Source: Candidatus Gastranaerophilales bacterium
GTDB lineage: Bacteria; Cyanobacteriota; Vampirovibrionia; Gastranaerophilales; Gastranaerophilaceae
Reading direction: 5' to 3'
DNA: 64,000 bases
Assembly (NCBI GenBank): GCA_944325105.1
Contig: CALUYW010000013.1
Coordinates: forward strand, 1-64,000
Below the pieces are notes generated by a model, which saw nothing but the letters and a program-made list of their open reading frames with translations, was not told the origin of the DNA and did no database searches. Each line of letters begins with the position of its first letter. Within the stretch, counting starts at the first letter, position 1. Shown piece after piece: positions 17,305 to 27,061 of the stretch. A program made the translations under genes and the position numbers.

Positions 17305-17820
17305 ATGGAAGATATAAAAAAGATGATTAGGGATGTTCCCGATTTCCCTAAAAAAGGTATAATTTTTCGCGATATTACTACGGCTATAAAAGACGCTAAA
17401 ACAATGCAGAAAATAGTTGACCTTATGGCTCAAGAATACGCGGATGAAAAAATTGATTATGTTGCAGGCATTGAGTCTCGCGGTTTTATTTTTGGCATGC
17501 CAATAGCATACAAATTAGGCTGCGGTTTTATTCCCATAAGAAAACCGGGTAAACTCCCTGCTGAAACTATTTCTCAGGAATACAGTCTTGAATACGGCAC
17601 AGATAAAATAGAAATCCATAAAGACGCCATTAAAAAAGGCGATAGAGTTCTTATAGTAGATGACTTGCTTGCTACAGGCGGAACAGCTGCAGCTGCAGCT
17701 AAGCTTGTAAGCTCAACAGGTGAGCTTGTCGGTATTTCTTTCTTAATCGAATTGGAAGATTTAAAAGGAAGAGAAAAACTGCCTGCGGGTGTTAAAGTTT
17801 CATCTCTTGTAAAATACTAA
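17305..17820 (+). CDS. apt: Adenine phosphoribosyltransferase
   Basis: A 171-residue cytosolic salvage enzyme converting adenine and PRPP to AMP. Seen: the N-terminal [19 protein letters not shown] typical of Apt, base-site loop [19 protein letters not shown], and the PRPP-binding [14 protein letters not shown]. Length is typical. The start has TAGGAG nine bases upstream and a leader of about 30 bases after a TAGAAT, in contrast to the neighbouring flhB. Confidence 0.97.
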   Translation: MEDIKKMIRDVPDFPKKGIIFRDITTAIKDAKTMQKIVDLMAQEYADEKIDYVAGIESRGFIFGMPIAYKLGCGFIPIRKPGKLPAETISQEYSLEYGTDKIEIHKDAIKKGDRVLIVDDLLATGGTAAAAAKLVSSTGELVGISFLIELEDLKGREKLPAGVKVSSLVKY

Positions 17821-17843
17821 AAATCCCTTATAAAAATATAGGG

Positions 17844-17849
17844 TATAAT
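17844..17849 (+). promoter_or_regulatory. -10 box of flhB (leaderless type)
   Basis: TATAAT followed by six bases (TAAACT) and the flhB ATG at 17856. No Shine-Dalgarno and no clear -35. Confidence 0.5.
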
Positions 17850-17855
17850 TAAACT

Positions 17856-18959
17856 ATGGCTGATGAAGATAAGCAGTTTGAGGCTTCGCAGCAGAAGCTC
17901 AATAAGGCACGAAAAGAAGGTCAGGTCGTAAAGTCGAAAGACTTTTCGGTTGCGATTGGTCTTGTTGTGATGTTCAGCGGAATTTATGCCCTATCGCCTT
18001 TTATCTGGTCACAGATATCGGGACTTTTTACGCTTATTTACGAGCAGATACCTGAAGCTCATGTAGAACAAATAGGCTACGCGTATCTGCTATTTAGGAC
18101 ACTTGTACCTGCTGTTTTAATTATTGGGCCTATTCTTGCGCTTGCTTGGTTTGTTGGCATTATGGGAGACTTAATACAGGTGGGGCCTCTATTTACCATG
18201 ACTCCTCTTGCTCCAAAGTTTGACAAGCTCAACCCTACAAAATATTTTAAAAACCTTATGAGTCCAAAGACTCTTTTCGAGCTTGTTAAAAATATAGTAA
18301 AAGTAGCAATTTTAGGGATTGTAGGGTATGTGGTTTATATGGAGCATTTCCCCGATATTATTATGCTTGCTGCAATAGATAACCAGTTTGCGGTTCTAAT
18401 ACAGTTTGGTAAGTTGGTTGTAGATTTTGTGGTTAAAGCAACAATTGCCTTTTTGATAATCGCTGCGGCAGATTACGGTGTTACAAAGTGGAAATTTTTA
18501 CAAGACCAGAAAATGTCTTTTAAAGAGGTAAAAGATGAATACAAAAACACTGAAGGTGACCCGCATGTAAAAGCTGCACTAAGGCAAAGACGTCAGCAGC
18601 TTTTACAAAAAAAGATGATGGATGCCGTGCCTGATGCTGATTTTGTTGTAACTAACCCGACACACATTGCCTGTGCTCTTAAATATGACCAAAAAACAAT
18701 GCAATCACCCCGTCTTGTAGCTAAAGGTACAGAGCTTTTTGCAAAGAAAATAAGGGAAATAGCAGAGCTCCATGGTGTTCCTGTTATAGAAAATCCTCCC
18801 GTTGCCCGCGCGATATTCAGATTTGTTGATATAGACAGAGAAATTCCGCCCGATTTATACAAAGCGGTAGCTGAAATTCTTATATTTGTTTATAACCTTA
18901 AAAAGAAAAAAGCGCAAAATCTTAATATTGATAATTCTAATCCTACAGATAAAGTGTAA
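17856..18959 (+). CDS. flhB: FlhB-family type III export gate protein
   Basis: 367 residues. The N-terminus FEASQQKLNKARKEGQVVKSKDF is the conserved FlhB/SctU cytoplasmic start. Four membrane helices lie at about 31-50, 80-105, 145-165 and 185-210. The linker and autocleaving C-domain follow, with the N-P-T-H site at residues 267-270, as in flagellar FlhB. It switches export specificity from rod/hook to filament substrates. No other flagellar or injectisome gene is adjacent. The C-terminal tail is Lys-rich then Asn/Asp-rich. Flagellar rather than injectisome assignment is by similarity only. Confidence 0.93.
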   Translation: MADEDKQFEASQQKLNKARKEGQVVKSKDFSVAIGLVVMFSGIYALSPFIWSQISGLFTLIYEQIPEAHVEQIGYAYLLFRTLVPAVLIIGPILALAWFVGIMGDLIQVGPLFTMTPLAPKFDKLNPTKYFKNLMSPKTLFELVKNIVKVAILGIVGYVVYMEHFPDIIMLAAIDNQFAVLIQFGKLVVDFVVKATIAFLIIAAADYGVTKWKFLQDQKMSFKEVKDEYKNTEGDPHVKAALRQRRQQLLQKKMMDAVPDADFVVTNPTHIACALKYDQKTMQSPRLVAKGTELFAKKIREIAELHGVPVIENPPVARAIFRFVDIDREIPPDLYKAVAEILIFVYNLKKKKAQNLNIDNSNPTDKV

Positions 18960-19017
18960 TGTTTGCATTTAAAAGCAAAAGATAGTAAAATTTTTTTATA
19001 GAATTGTATATGGGAAA

Positions 19018-19695
19018 ATGGCTTCAACATTGCAATCAAATCTTAGTGATTACATAGATATAATTCAGAAAGTAGCACGGGTAGAATACAGGCGTATACC
19101 ATCGCATATGGTGGAGTGTGAGGAGCTTGTATCTATTGGTATTATTGCTATTCAAGCGTTAATAAAAAATAAAACCCCCGAGCAGCTTCAAAGATATAAC
19201 ACCTCCTACATCGCAACCGCGGTAAGGTGGGCAATTCGTAACGAGCTTAGAAACCGCTACAAGTGGTACACCTTAAAACACAAACGCGAAGAGGGTGAAG
19301 AAGAGGAATACGGTTCATCAGCAAATGACAACTCGAGTCTTGATGTTTCCCCGACAAAAGTTCGTGAAGCCATCTATGAAACCATACTTTCAATAGACTC
19401 GATTGCATCAGCATCTTCGGATAACGATTCTCCTTTTGATTTTATTAAGGATAATTCTGCAACTCCTGATGAAAAAGCTGAGATAAGCGAGTTAGGGAAA
19501 ATTATAAGAGAAGCCATTGCAACACTTCCGCAAAAAGACAGAACTATTGTGGAGTATAGATTTTACAGAAACATGCAGGTAAAACAAATTGCCGCGCAGG
19601 TTGGTTTATCAAGTTCAAGAATAACGCGTATAGTGCAAAGCAGTCTTAATACAGTTAGGGAGTATTTGCAAAAACGCGGTCTTACAAGTTATTAG
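19018..19695 (+). CDS. Sigma-70 family RNA polymerase sigma factor (SigF/FliA/SigB-like group)
   Basis: 225 residues. Region 2 is recognisable (VECEELVSIGIIAIQALI then YIATAVRWAIRNELRNRYKW), with a degraded, acidic region 3 (EEGEEEEYGSSANDNSS). Region 4 is LPQKDRTIVEYRFYRNMQVKQIAAQVGLSSSRITRIVQ. Short group 3/4 sigma factors of this type include FliA (motility) and stress sigmas. Position 58 bases after flhB suggests a link to motility or export genes, but promoter specificity cannot be read. No anti-sigma gene is adjacent. Confidence 0.88.
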   Translation: MASTLQSNLSDYIDIIQKVARVEYRRIPSHMVECEELVSIGIIAIQALIKNKTPEQLQRYNTSYIATAVRWAIRNELRNRYKWYTLKHKREEGEEEEYGSSANDNSSLDVSPTKVREAIYETILSIDSIASASSDNDSPFDFIKDNSATPDEKAEISELGKIIREAIATLPQKDRTIVEYRFYRNMQVKQIAAQVGLSSSRITRIVQSSLNTVREYLQKRGLTSY

Positions 19696-19720
19696 TAATG
19701 CTACGTAAATGAAAGGTTAA

Positions 19721-21613
19721 ATGATGTTGTGCAAAGATACCCCCGCATTATCGCAAGAATATAAAACTGCGGTTGCAGACGCTCTAAGGGTTTTAGATAA
19801 GAAAAATCTCGCCCTTATACTCCATGGTGTGAGTTTCCCCTCTTCTTTAGGTGAAAATACAGGTTTTGGTACATATAACTCAGACGGTGCAAAAAGAGTT
19901 TTTGATTTTATGCAAGGTATTTTTAGTGCACTTCAACTTGGCCCTGCAGGCAAAACAAAAATGTCCGACCCTTCTCCATACTGCGGTACGGTTTTTTCAA
20001 AAAATCCTCTTTTTATAAATTTAAAAGAACTGACAACAGGTGAATGGGAACATCTTTTAAGCGAAGCAACATTAGAAAATATAGTTGAAAATAACCCGAC
20101 AAAAGGTACAAACAGAGCTTCTTACGTTTATGCAATTCAAAGATGTGATGCTGCTATGAAAGAAGTTTATGAAAACTTTAAGAAAAAAGCCTCTTGGGGT
20201 TTAAAAAGAAAATTTGATAAATTTAAAAAAGAAAATGCTTACTGGCTGGATAATGATGCTTTATACGAAGCATTTTGTATAGAAAACGATTCAGACTACT
20301 GGCCTCAGTGGCAAAGCGAACTGGATAGAACTCTATTTGGCTCTGCAGATAAAAAAGAAGCTAAAAAAAGAATAGAAGAAATTTCTAAAAAATATAAGGA
20401 TGTAATAGAAAAATACAAGCTTGAGCAGTTTGTTGTAGCCCTTCAAGGCGAAAAGACTCTTGAATACGCTAAAGAACGTAATATAAAACTCATTGCAGAC
20501 AGACAGGTTGCGTTTTCCGACCGTGATAACTGGGCATATCAAGCACTGTTTAAAGACGGCTGGTCACTTGGCTGCCCTCCTGATTATTTCTCAAAAGACG
20601 GTCAGGCATGGGGCTTTAGTGTTGTTGACCCTGAAAAACTCTTTAATAAAGACGGTTCGCTTGGCCCTGCCGGAGAATTGCTTTTCAAATTGTATTTAAA
20701 AATGTTTAATGAAAACCCGGGCGGTGTTAGAATTGACCACACTGTAGGACTTATTGACCCGTGGGTATACAAACAAGGTTCACTTCCAAAAGTTGAAGAG
20801 GGTGCAGGCAGACTGTACTCTTCACCTCAGCATGAAGAACTTAAAAAGTATTCCATAGCAACTATGGAAGATGTAAACAATGAATTTGACCCTGATGAAG
20901 AAAAATGGATAAAACAGCTAAGTGATGAGCAAATCAAGCGCTATGGCGCTATGATAGAAAAAATCGTTATTGCATCCGCTCAAAAAGCAGGATTGGATAA
21001 AGACGCTATTGTTGCGGAGGACTTGGGTACCCTTACATATCCTGTAGAGAAAGTTATGGAAAAATACGGCTTGCAAGGTATGAAACTTGTTCAGTTTGTA
21101 GTAGCTGAAGAAGAAGACCACCCTTACCGTTGCAAAAATATTGTTCCGAATTCTTGGGCTATGGTTGGAACTCATGACAATGAGCCTATCAGAATGTGGG
21201 CGTCACAAATGGTAAATACTGATAAAATGCACCCGCATGTAAGAAACCTTATGGAAGATTTATTCAGAGAATTTGATAATCAGGATGAAATTCGACATAA
21301 ACTCTACACTGATGAAAAATTCCTTGCTTTTGCAAAACTTGTAGAGATTTTTGCTTCTCCTGCGCAAAATCTTCAAATATTCTTTACTGATTTCTTTGGA
21401 ATTAATGAAGTTTACAATAAGCCAGGTACATCAGGCGACCCTAACTGGACTTTAAGGCTTCCTGATAATTTTGAAGAATTTTATGCACAAAAAGTAAGTT
21501 CAGGCGACGCCTTAAATCTTCCTCTTGCCTTAATTTATGCTATAAAAGCGCGCGGAAGAGATTTTGCAAATCAAAATTCAGAACTAATTTCACGACTTGA
21601 AAAACTGGTATAA
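19721..21613 (+). CDS. malQ: 4-alpha-glucanotransferase (GH77)
   Basis: 630 residues, longer than the typical ~500 because of an inserted charged helical region (about residues 135-235, Lys/Glu-rich). The GH77 core is intact: LHGVSFPSSLG near the start, LIADRQVAF, the nucleophile Asp in GGVRIDHTVG, the acid/base Glu in IVAEDLGT, and the third acid in VGTHDNEP. It transfers alpha-1,4-glucan segments, in maltodextrin or glycogen metabolism, fitting the glgA in the window. Shine-Dalgarno GAAAGG precedes the start. The metallophosphoesterase gene begins one base after the stop. Confidence 0.95.
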   Translation: MMLCKDTPALSQEYKTAVADALRVLDKKNLALILHGVSFPSSLGENTGFGTYNSDGAKRVFDFMQGIFSALQLGPAGKTKMSDPSPYCGTVFSKNPLFINLKELTTGEWEHLLSEATLENIVENNPTKGTNRASYVYAIQRCDAAMKEVYENFKKKASWGLKRKFDKFKKENAYWLDNDALYEAFCIENDSDYWPQWQSELDRTLFGSADKKEAKKRIEEISKKYKDVIEKYKLEQFVVALQGEKTLEYAKERNIKLIADRQVAFSDRDNWAYQALFKDGWSLGCPPDYFSKDGQAWGFSVVDPEKLFNKDGSLGPAGELLFKLYLKMFNENPGGVRIDHTVGLIDPWVYKQGSLPKVEEGAGRLYSSPQHEELKKYSIATMEDVNNEFDPDEEKWIKQLSDEQIKRYGAMIEKIVIASAQKAGLDKDAIVAEDLGTLTYPVEKVMEKYGLQGMKLVQFVVAEEEDHPYRCKNIVPNSWAMVGTHDNEPIRMWASQMVNTDKMHPHVRNLMEDLFREFDNQDEIRHKLYTDEKFLAFAKLVEIFASPAQNLQIFFTDFFGINEVYNKPGTSGDPNWTLRLPDNFEEFYAQKVSSGDALNLPLALIYAIKARGRDFANQNSELISRLEKLV

Positions 21614-21614
21614 A

Positions 21615-22838
21615 ATGAACATTAAACAAACTGTCAGGAATTTTATATTAATAGCTTTTGTATTTCTTTTGGGATTTGCGCCATCAAGCGCATTTTCCAT
21701 AAGAAATATGTGTTTAAATGTCGTGCAGCTGAGTGACACACATATCTCAGACAGGGAAGATACTTCATATAAGATGTTGTCTTCTTCGAAAAAACTCCTT
21801 AAAGATGCCATAAATACCATAAACAATATGCAAGGCATAGACTTTGTTATGTTTACGGGTGATATGGTTGATAGGCCCTTGCTTGAGAGTTACAAGGACT
21901 TTTTTACAATATTGAGTGATTTAAACTATCCCTCGCTTTTAACATTTGGAAACCATGACAGTGCAATCTGCCCTCTTGATTCGGGCGAATGTTCACAGGG
22001 TCTCAAGATAGATGAAGTTGTTGATTTTGTTAAAAAGTGCAACGGTAACTACGTTTTTGATAAAACTTATTATGCCTTTACACCTAAAACTGATTATAGA
22101 ATTATAGTGCTTGACCCTGTAATTAGAAACGAAGTGACATCAAACGGTTTTTTGGATGATGAACAGCTTGCGTTTTTGGATAATGAGCTAAGTCAAAATC
22201 AAGATAAGGTTGTTGTTATATTTCAGCACCATCCTGTTGTTGAGCCTTTTGTAAGTGAAGACCACAGTGTAAAAAATGCTGCTGCTTATCTTGAGATTTT
22301 ACACAAGTACAAAAACCCTATTATAATCTGTTCGGGTCACTACCACGCTACAAAAATTACAAGAGATAAAAACCTCGTTTTTGTGAGCACCCCGTCTTTA
22401 GTTACCTACCCCAATGCTTTTCGTGTGATTAGAATAACAAATTATAAAGACAGAACGGCATTTGATATTAAAATTCAAGAAACTAACCTTAAGGATGTTC
22501 AGGAGAGAGCAAAGCTAAGCACCATTGCAGCCACTTCTTTTTATGGAACAGATAAGGACAGAAATATTTCTTTCATGATTAAAAAACCATACATAAAAAC
22601 CGAAAAACCGAAGAAAGAAAAAGTTAAAAAAGAAAAGAAAAAAAGAGATAAAAAGGCAAAACAAGAGTTTCAAGAAGAGATTCAAGGCTCTGATGTTCAA
22701 GATGCTGCAATTGACGAAAATGAGAGATTTGTAGATGAGAACATAGAAAGAATGAAAGAAAACTTTAACGACGATTTAATGCCAAATGTCGAAGAGGATG
22801 TATTGCAAAATGACCAACAAATTCAAAATCAAATTTAG
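21615..22838 (+). CDS. Exported calcineurin-like metallophosphoesterase
   Basis: 407 residues. An N-terminal signal sequence (NFILIAFVFLLGFAPSSAFS) precedes the metallophosphatase motifs: D41-x-H43 (QLSDTHI), FTGDMVD at 80-86, GNHD at 112-115, QHHP and CSGHYHATK, giving all dinuclear metal ligands. After residue ~330 comes a very Lys-rich segment (KKEKVKKEKKKRDKK) and an acidic tail. Family members hydrolyse cyclic nucleotides, phospholipid headgroups or UDP-diacylglucosamine; the substrate here is unknown. The end overlaps the following MBL gene by 29 bases. Confidence 0.88.
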   Translation: MNIKQTVRNFILIAFVFLLGFAPSSAFSIRNMCLNVVQLSDTHISDREDTSYKMLSSSKKLLKDAINTINNMQGIDFVMFTGDMVDRPLLESYKDFFTILSDLNYPSLLTFGNHDSAICPLDSGECSQGLKIDEVVDFVKKCNGNYVFDKTYYAFTPKTDYRIIVLDPVIRNEVTSNGFLDDEQLAFLDNELSQNQDKVVVIFQHHPVVEPFVSEDHSVKNAAAYLEILHKYKNPIIICSGHYHATKITRDKNLVFVSTPSLVTYPNAFRVIRITNYKDRTAFDIKIQETNLKDVQERAKLSTIAATSFYGTDKDRNISFMIKKPYIKTEKPKKEKVKKEKKKRDKKAKQEFQEEIQGSDVQDAAIDENERFVDENIERMKENFNDDLMPNVEEDVLQNDQQIQNQI

Positions 22839-23742
22839 AGGGGTTCGTGGTTCATACCCTACTCCAAAGGCAAATTTCCTTGCGTTTGGCGGGAATACGT
22901 CTTGTGTTGAGGTTAATTTAGGAAATAATCTTGTTGTGCTGGACGCTGGCACAGGGATTGTTGATTTAGGTACAGAGCTTGTGCGCGAGCATATTTTGAG
23001 CTCGTCTAATCCATCAGAAAGAGAGCCTATCTGTGCAACTATTTTGTTGAGCCATGTTCATCAAGACCACATACAAGGCCTGCAGTTTTTTAAGCCCGTT
23101 TTTGTAAGAGGCTCAAAAATAAACGTCTTTGGATTAAATATAAACAATGAAGATTTAAAAGACACTCTTCAAGACGTTCTTTTTGACAGGGTCTTTCCGT
23201 TAGGAATAGACGATGTTAAATGCTCTTTTGATATAGAAAATTTAAACGATTCAAAAGTTGTAATAATAAGGAAGACGGGCGAAGCTCAAATTATTGATGT
23301 GAGCGAATTTGACTTAAATGATTGCGCCAAAGAAGATGCAGTGATAACACTCTACAAAACTCCTGCACACCCCAAAAACGGCTGTTTGTGCATAAGAATA
23401 GACTATATGGGTAAATCTTTAGTCTATGCTACGGATAAGGAAAGTTATGTGGGTTCAGACAAGAGATTTATAGAGTTTGCACACGGATGTGATTTGTTAA
23501 TCCATGATGCTCAATACACTCATCAGGACTATGTTTCACCAATTTCACCCAAACAAGGATACGGGCACTCGACATTTCAAATGGCTCTTGAGAGTGCAAA
23601 ACTTTCTAAGGCAAAAAAAGTTTTATTTTTCCACTATGACCCAAATTATGATGACACCACTCTTGAAATGCTGGAGCGAGAATTTTCTGACCCGCAAAAC
23701 GGTGTAGAATTTGCAAAAGAGGGTGTCGAGATTGTACTTTAA
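22810..23742 (+). CDS. MBL-fold metallohydrolase
   Basis: 310 residues from MTNKFKIKF (ATG 22798 also possible). The N-terminus FRGVRGSYPTP...FGGNTSCVEV is typical of the RNase Z/PhnP-like branch of beta-lactamase-fold hydrolases. Metal ligands visible: H-x-H-x-D-H as LSHVHQDH, the Asp in LIHDAQYT, the His in GYGHSTF and in FFHYDP. These proteins cleave phosphodiesters such as cyclic nucleotides or RNA ends. It has no signal peptide, unlike its upstream partner, and is translationally coupled to both neighbours. Confidence 0.88.
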   Translation: MTNKFKIKFRGVRGSYPTPKANFLAFGGNTSCVEVNLGNNLVVLDAGTGIVDLGTELVREHILSSSNPSEREPICATILLSHVHQDHIQGLQFFKPVFVRGSKINVFGLNINNEDLKDTLQDVLFDRVFPLGIDDVKCSFDIENLNDSKVVIIRKTGEAQIIDVSEFDLNDCAKEDAVITLYKTPAHPKNGCLCIRIDYMGKSLVYATDKESYVGSDKRFIEFAHGCDLLIHDAQYTHQDYVSPISPKQGYGHSTFQMALESAKLSKAKKVLFFHYDPNYDDTTLEMLEREFSDPQNGVEFAKEGVEIVL

Positions 23743-24304
23743 GTATTTTTTTGTTTCTGTTTTATTGTTGTTTTTTATTAACGCTGCAAAGTGCGAAATC
23801 ACCCCTGTTGATGCTGCAAGAAATGCAAAGGAGCATAATAATCAGGGTGTAATTTTTATGCGCGAGGGAGATTATCTGGCTGCAATTAAAGAATTTAAAA
23901 TCGCTATCGGTATAAATCCAAAGGCGCAATCAACAAGTGTTTATTACAATAACCTCGGGCAAGCGTATATGAAAATATACGAAATAAATAAAAACCGCCT
24001 GTTGCCTGTCTGGGCGCAGAGTTGTTTTGAAAATGCCCTAATGGGTGATTGTATGAATATCACCTACTACAAAAATCTTGTAAGTGCTTACGAGGCAAGA
24101 GGTGTACTGTCTTCAAAGGCCTCGCAGCTATTAGCGAGAAAAAATGAAAATCCATACAATGCAGTGACTGTGGGGCTCATATATTTAAGACAGAATAAAA
24201 TCGGGGCTGCGGTTACAATGTTGGATACATTTTGTTCCGAATACCCCGATTTAATTATTACTGATGATATCAAGCGTATTATTGCCAAATACGAGTTTAT
24301 TTAA
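23732..24304 (+). CDS. Exported TPR-repeat protein
   Basis: About 190 residues from the TTG at 23732 (GAGG 10 bases upstream); GTG 23723 and TTG 23711 are alternatives. A hydrophobic leader (FVSVLLLFFINAAKC) suggests export. TPR units follow (NNQGVIFMREGDYLAAIKEFKIAI, VYYNNLGQAYMKIYE). No enzymatic motif. The start overlaps the MBL gene by about 11 bases, and the end overlaps the convergent purA by 8. It may be a partner of the exported metallophosphoesterase in the same operon, which is inference. Confidence 0.72.
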   Translation: MYFKYFFVSVLLLFFINAAKCEITPVDAARNAKEHNNQGVIFMREGDYLAAIKEFKIAIGINPKAQSTSVYYNNLGQAYMKIYEINKNRLLPVWAQSCFENALMGDCMNITYYKNLVSAYEARGVLSSKASQLLARKNENPYNAVTVGLIYLRQNKIGAAVTMLDTFCSEYPDLIITDDIKRIIAKYEFI

Positions 24305-25586
24305 AAATTGTCTGGTCTCTGTCCGGCCCTACACTTATTATTTTAATAGGTACTTCAAGAATTTCTTCCAATCTGCTCAAATAAACTTTTGCTTCTTCAG
24401 GTAATTCTTCATAAGTTTTTATGTTTGAAATACTTTTTTTCCAACCCTTGAATCTTTCAAATACGGGTTCATAGTTGTAGTGTGTTGCAACTTTTGTCGG
24501 ATATTGTCTTATAATCTCGCAAGTTTTTTTGTTTTTGTAGCCCGTGCAGATTTTGATTTCATCAAAAGTATCAAAAACATCGAGTTTTGTAATCGCTGCG
24601 GCGCTTAAACCGCCAACAAGAACACTGTATTTTGCAAATACACCGTCAAACCAACCGCAACGTCTTGCTCTGCCCGTTGTAACGCCAAATTCTGCCCCTA
24701 TTTGCTGAATAAGTTTTCCTGTATCGTCTGTAAGTTCAGTTACAAAAGGCCCTTCGCCAACTCGTGTTACGTATGCTTTGAATACTCCTATAACCTCTTG
24801 AATTGCAAGAGGGCCCATGGAGCCGCCAACCGCAGCACCGCCTGCAATAGGGTTAGAGCTTGTGACATAGGGGTAAGTACCGTAGTCAATATCGAGCATT
24901 ACACCTTGCGCACCTTCAAAAAGTATTGTTTTATTCTTTTTGGCATCAGAAAGCAACTCTTGCCAGTTAAAGCAAACGTAAGGTGTAAAAATCTCTTTGT
25001 ATTCTTTGCAAATTTTTAGGATTTCTTCTTTTGTATACGTTTTTAAACCGTACACATGTTCAAGCTCGCGGTTTTTCTTTGGCAGAATTACATCGAGTTT
25101 ATCTGATAAAAGTTTTTCATCGAATAAATCCTCAACCCTTATGCCTATTCTTGCATACTTGTCTGTATATGTAGGGCCTATACCTTTTTTTGTTGTACCT
25201 ATTTTTTTCTCACCTAAGTTTGATTCGTTCCCGCCGTCAATTTCTCTGTGATACGGCATTGTAACATGTGCCAGAGGACTTATTCTAAGGCTTTTTCTTA
25301 TTTGGTCGAAATCCACACCCTGAGAGATAATCTCATCTACTTCCTTTTTAAAATCTTCAGGACAAATGACTACTCCTGCGCCCATAAAGCAGATTTTGCC
25401 GGGGTATAGGATGCCTGAAGGGATTAGGTGAAATTTGTATTTTTTGTCGTCAACTACTACGGTGTGACCTGCATTTGAACCGCCTTGATAACGGATAATA
25501 AAATCAGCCTGATGAGCCAGAAGGTCAGTGATTTTCGCCTTTCCTTCATCGCCAAACTGTGCTCCAACTACAACAGTGTTTTTCAT
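24297..25586 (-). CDS. purA: Adenylosuccinate synthetase
   Basis: 429 residues. It makes adenylosuccinate from IMP, Asp and GTP, the first committed step to AMP. Start MKNTVVVGAQFGDEGKAKITDLL has the GDEGK P-loop, with GGGAG five bases upstream. Further family motifs: YQGGSNAGHTVV, TTKKGIGPTY, LFEGAQGVMLDID, GTYPYVTSSNP, TTGRARRCGWFD and TKLDV. Normal length. Monocistronic, transcribed away from cysS. Confidence 0.97.
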   Translation of the reverse strand: MKNTVVVGAQFGDEGKAKITDLLAHQADFIIRYQGGSNAGHTVVVDDKKYKFHLIPSGILYPGKICFMGAGVVICPEDFKKEVDEIISQGVDFDQIRKSLRISPLAHVTMPYHREIDGGNESNLGEKKIGTTKKGIGPTYTDKYARIGIRVEDLFDEKLLSDKLDVILPKKNRELEHVYGLKTYTKEEILKICKEYKEIFTPYVCFNWQELLSDAKKNKTILFEGAQGVMLDIDYGTYPYVTSSNPIAGGAAVGGSMGPLAIQEVIGVFKAYVTRVGEGPFVTELTDDTGKLIQQIGAEFGVTTGRARRCGWFDGVFAKYSVLVGGLSAAAITKLDVFDTFDEIKICTGYKNKKTCEIIRQYPTKVATHYNYEPVFERFKGWKKSISNIKTYEELPEEAKVYLSRLEEILEVPIKIISVGPDRDQTIFK

Positions 25587-25642
25587 AAATACTCCCAAAA
25601 AACTTTATCTCAATAGCTATTTTAATATAAAATTGTTTATAT

Positions 25643-25648
25643 TAGAAT
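25643..25648 (+). promoter_or_regulatory. -10 box of cysS (leaderless type)
   Basis: TAGAAT followed by six bases and the cysS ATG at 25655. No Shine-Dalgarno; -35 unclear. Confidence 0.42.
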
Positions 25649-25654
25649 ATATGT

Positions 25655-27061
25655 ATGCTTAAATTTCACAATTCATTATCAAATAAACTTGAAGAGTTCA
25701 TCCCGCTTGAGGAAAATAAGGTCAAAATGTATGTTTGTGGCCCTACGGTGTACGACAAAGCGCACCTTGGTCATGCAAGATGTTACATAACCTGGGATGT
25801 TCTGTATCGTTATTTAAAGTTCTTAGGTTATAATGCCACATACTGCCGAAATGTAACCGATGTAGACGATAAAATCCTCAAAAAGGCTGATATGCAAGGG
25901 GTTGAGCCTGAGGTTATTACAAAAGAATTTTATGACTCTTTTAGTGCGTCGATGAAAGGTTTAAATTGCCTAAAACCTGACATTGAGCCGCGCGCAACAA
26001 AAACCATCGGTGAGATGATTGCAATGGTTAAAAAACTCATCGAAAAAGGTTTTGCCTACGAATCAGATGGTGATGTTTATTTTAGTGTAGAAAAATACAA
26101 AAAATACGGACAACTCTCTAAGCAGCCGCTTGATGACCTTATGGCAGGAGCTAGAGTTGACACCGATGAAAAGAAAAAATCACCTCTTGATTTTGCGCTT
26201 TGGAAAAAAGATGAAAAGCACGGCTACAAGAGCCCTTGGGGACTTGGTCGTCCAGGGTGGCACATTGAATGTTCGGCAATGAGTAAAAAATTCCTTGGCG
26301 ATAGTATTGACATCCACGCAGGCGGTGCGGATTTGACTTTCCCTCATCATGAAAACGAACTGGCACAGAGCGAGTGCGCTAACGGATGCGATTTTGTTAA
26401 ATACTGGCTGCATAACGGCTTTGTTACCATTAACAAAGAAAAAATGTCAAAATCGCTGAATAACTTTTTAACAATTGATGATTTGCTCAAAAAATACGAT
26501 TCAAATGCTATAAGATTTTTTATCCTTACAAATCACTACAGAATGCCCGTAGAATTTAATGACGAGGCGCTAAATTCTGCTTCAGCCGGTGCAAAAAGAC
26601 TTATAAATTCTGCAGCAGGATATGAAAAAACTCAAAATTTAGATGAAGAATCCGTTAATGCTTTTAAAGACGCTATGAACGACGACCTGAACACTTCAAA
26701 GGCGCTCGCGGTTCTTTTTTCTCTTGCAGACAAAATTAAAAAAGCAAAAGATACAAAAGATGTTCAAATTTTTGCCTCGACACTTATTACTCTGGGTGAG
26801 GTCTTAGGGTTCGATTTTTCTCTATCTCAAAAAGAAATAAGTAATGATGAGCTTAAAACTCTAATTGAGCCTTTGTATAAGACTTTTGAAATTTCATCTT
26901 CTCTTGAACCTAAAAAAGCGCTTGATGAAATAATATCAATAAGAAAAGCTGCCCGCGATAATAAAGACTGGGCAAAGTCCGATTTAATCCGTGATGAGCT
27001 TGATAAGGCGGGAATTTTGCTTAAAGATTCTAAAGAGGGTACAACTTGGCAGGTGAAATAG
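25655..27061 (+). CDS. cysS: Cysteinyl-tRNA synthetase
   Basis: A 468-residue class I enzyme. The zinc Cys and HIGH-like motif are in [18 protein letters not shown]. Other motifs: the WHIECSAMS zinc ligand, [12 protein letters not shown] and [10 protein letters not shown] (KMSKS). The C-terminal DALR helical bundle ends with the typical [20 protein letters not shown]. It overlaps rsmI by 16 bases. Confidence 0.97.
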   Translation: MLKFHNSLSNKLEEFIPLEENKVKMYVCGPTVYDKAHLGHARCYITWDVLYRYLKFLGYNATYCRNVTDVDDKILKKADMQGVEPEVITKEFYDSFSASMKGLNCLKPDIEPRATKTIGEMIAMVKKLIEKGFAYESDGDVYFSVEKYKKYGQLSKQPLDDLMAGARVDTDEKKKSPLDFALWKKDEKHGYKSPWGLGRPGWHIECSAMSKKFLGDSIDIHAGGADLTFPHHENELAQSECANGCDFVKYWLHNGFVTINKEKMSKSLNNFLTIDDLLKKYDSNAIRFFILTNHYRMPVEFNDEALNSASAGAKRLINSAAGYEKTQNLDEESVNAFKDAMNDDLNTSKALAVLFSLADKIKKAKDTKDVQIFASTLITLGEVLGFDFSLSQKEISNDELKTLIEPLYKTFEISSSLEPKKALDEIISIRKAARDNKDWAKSDLIRDELDKAGILLKDSKEGTTWQVK

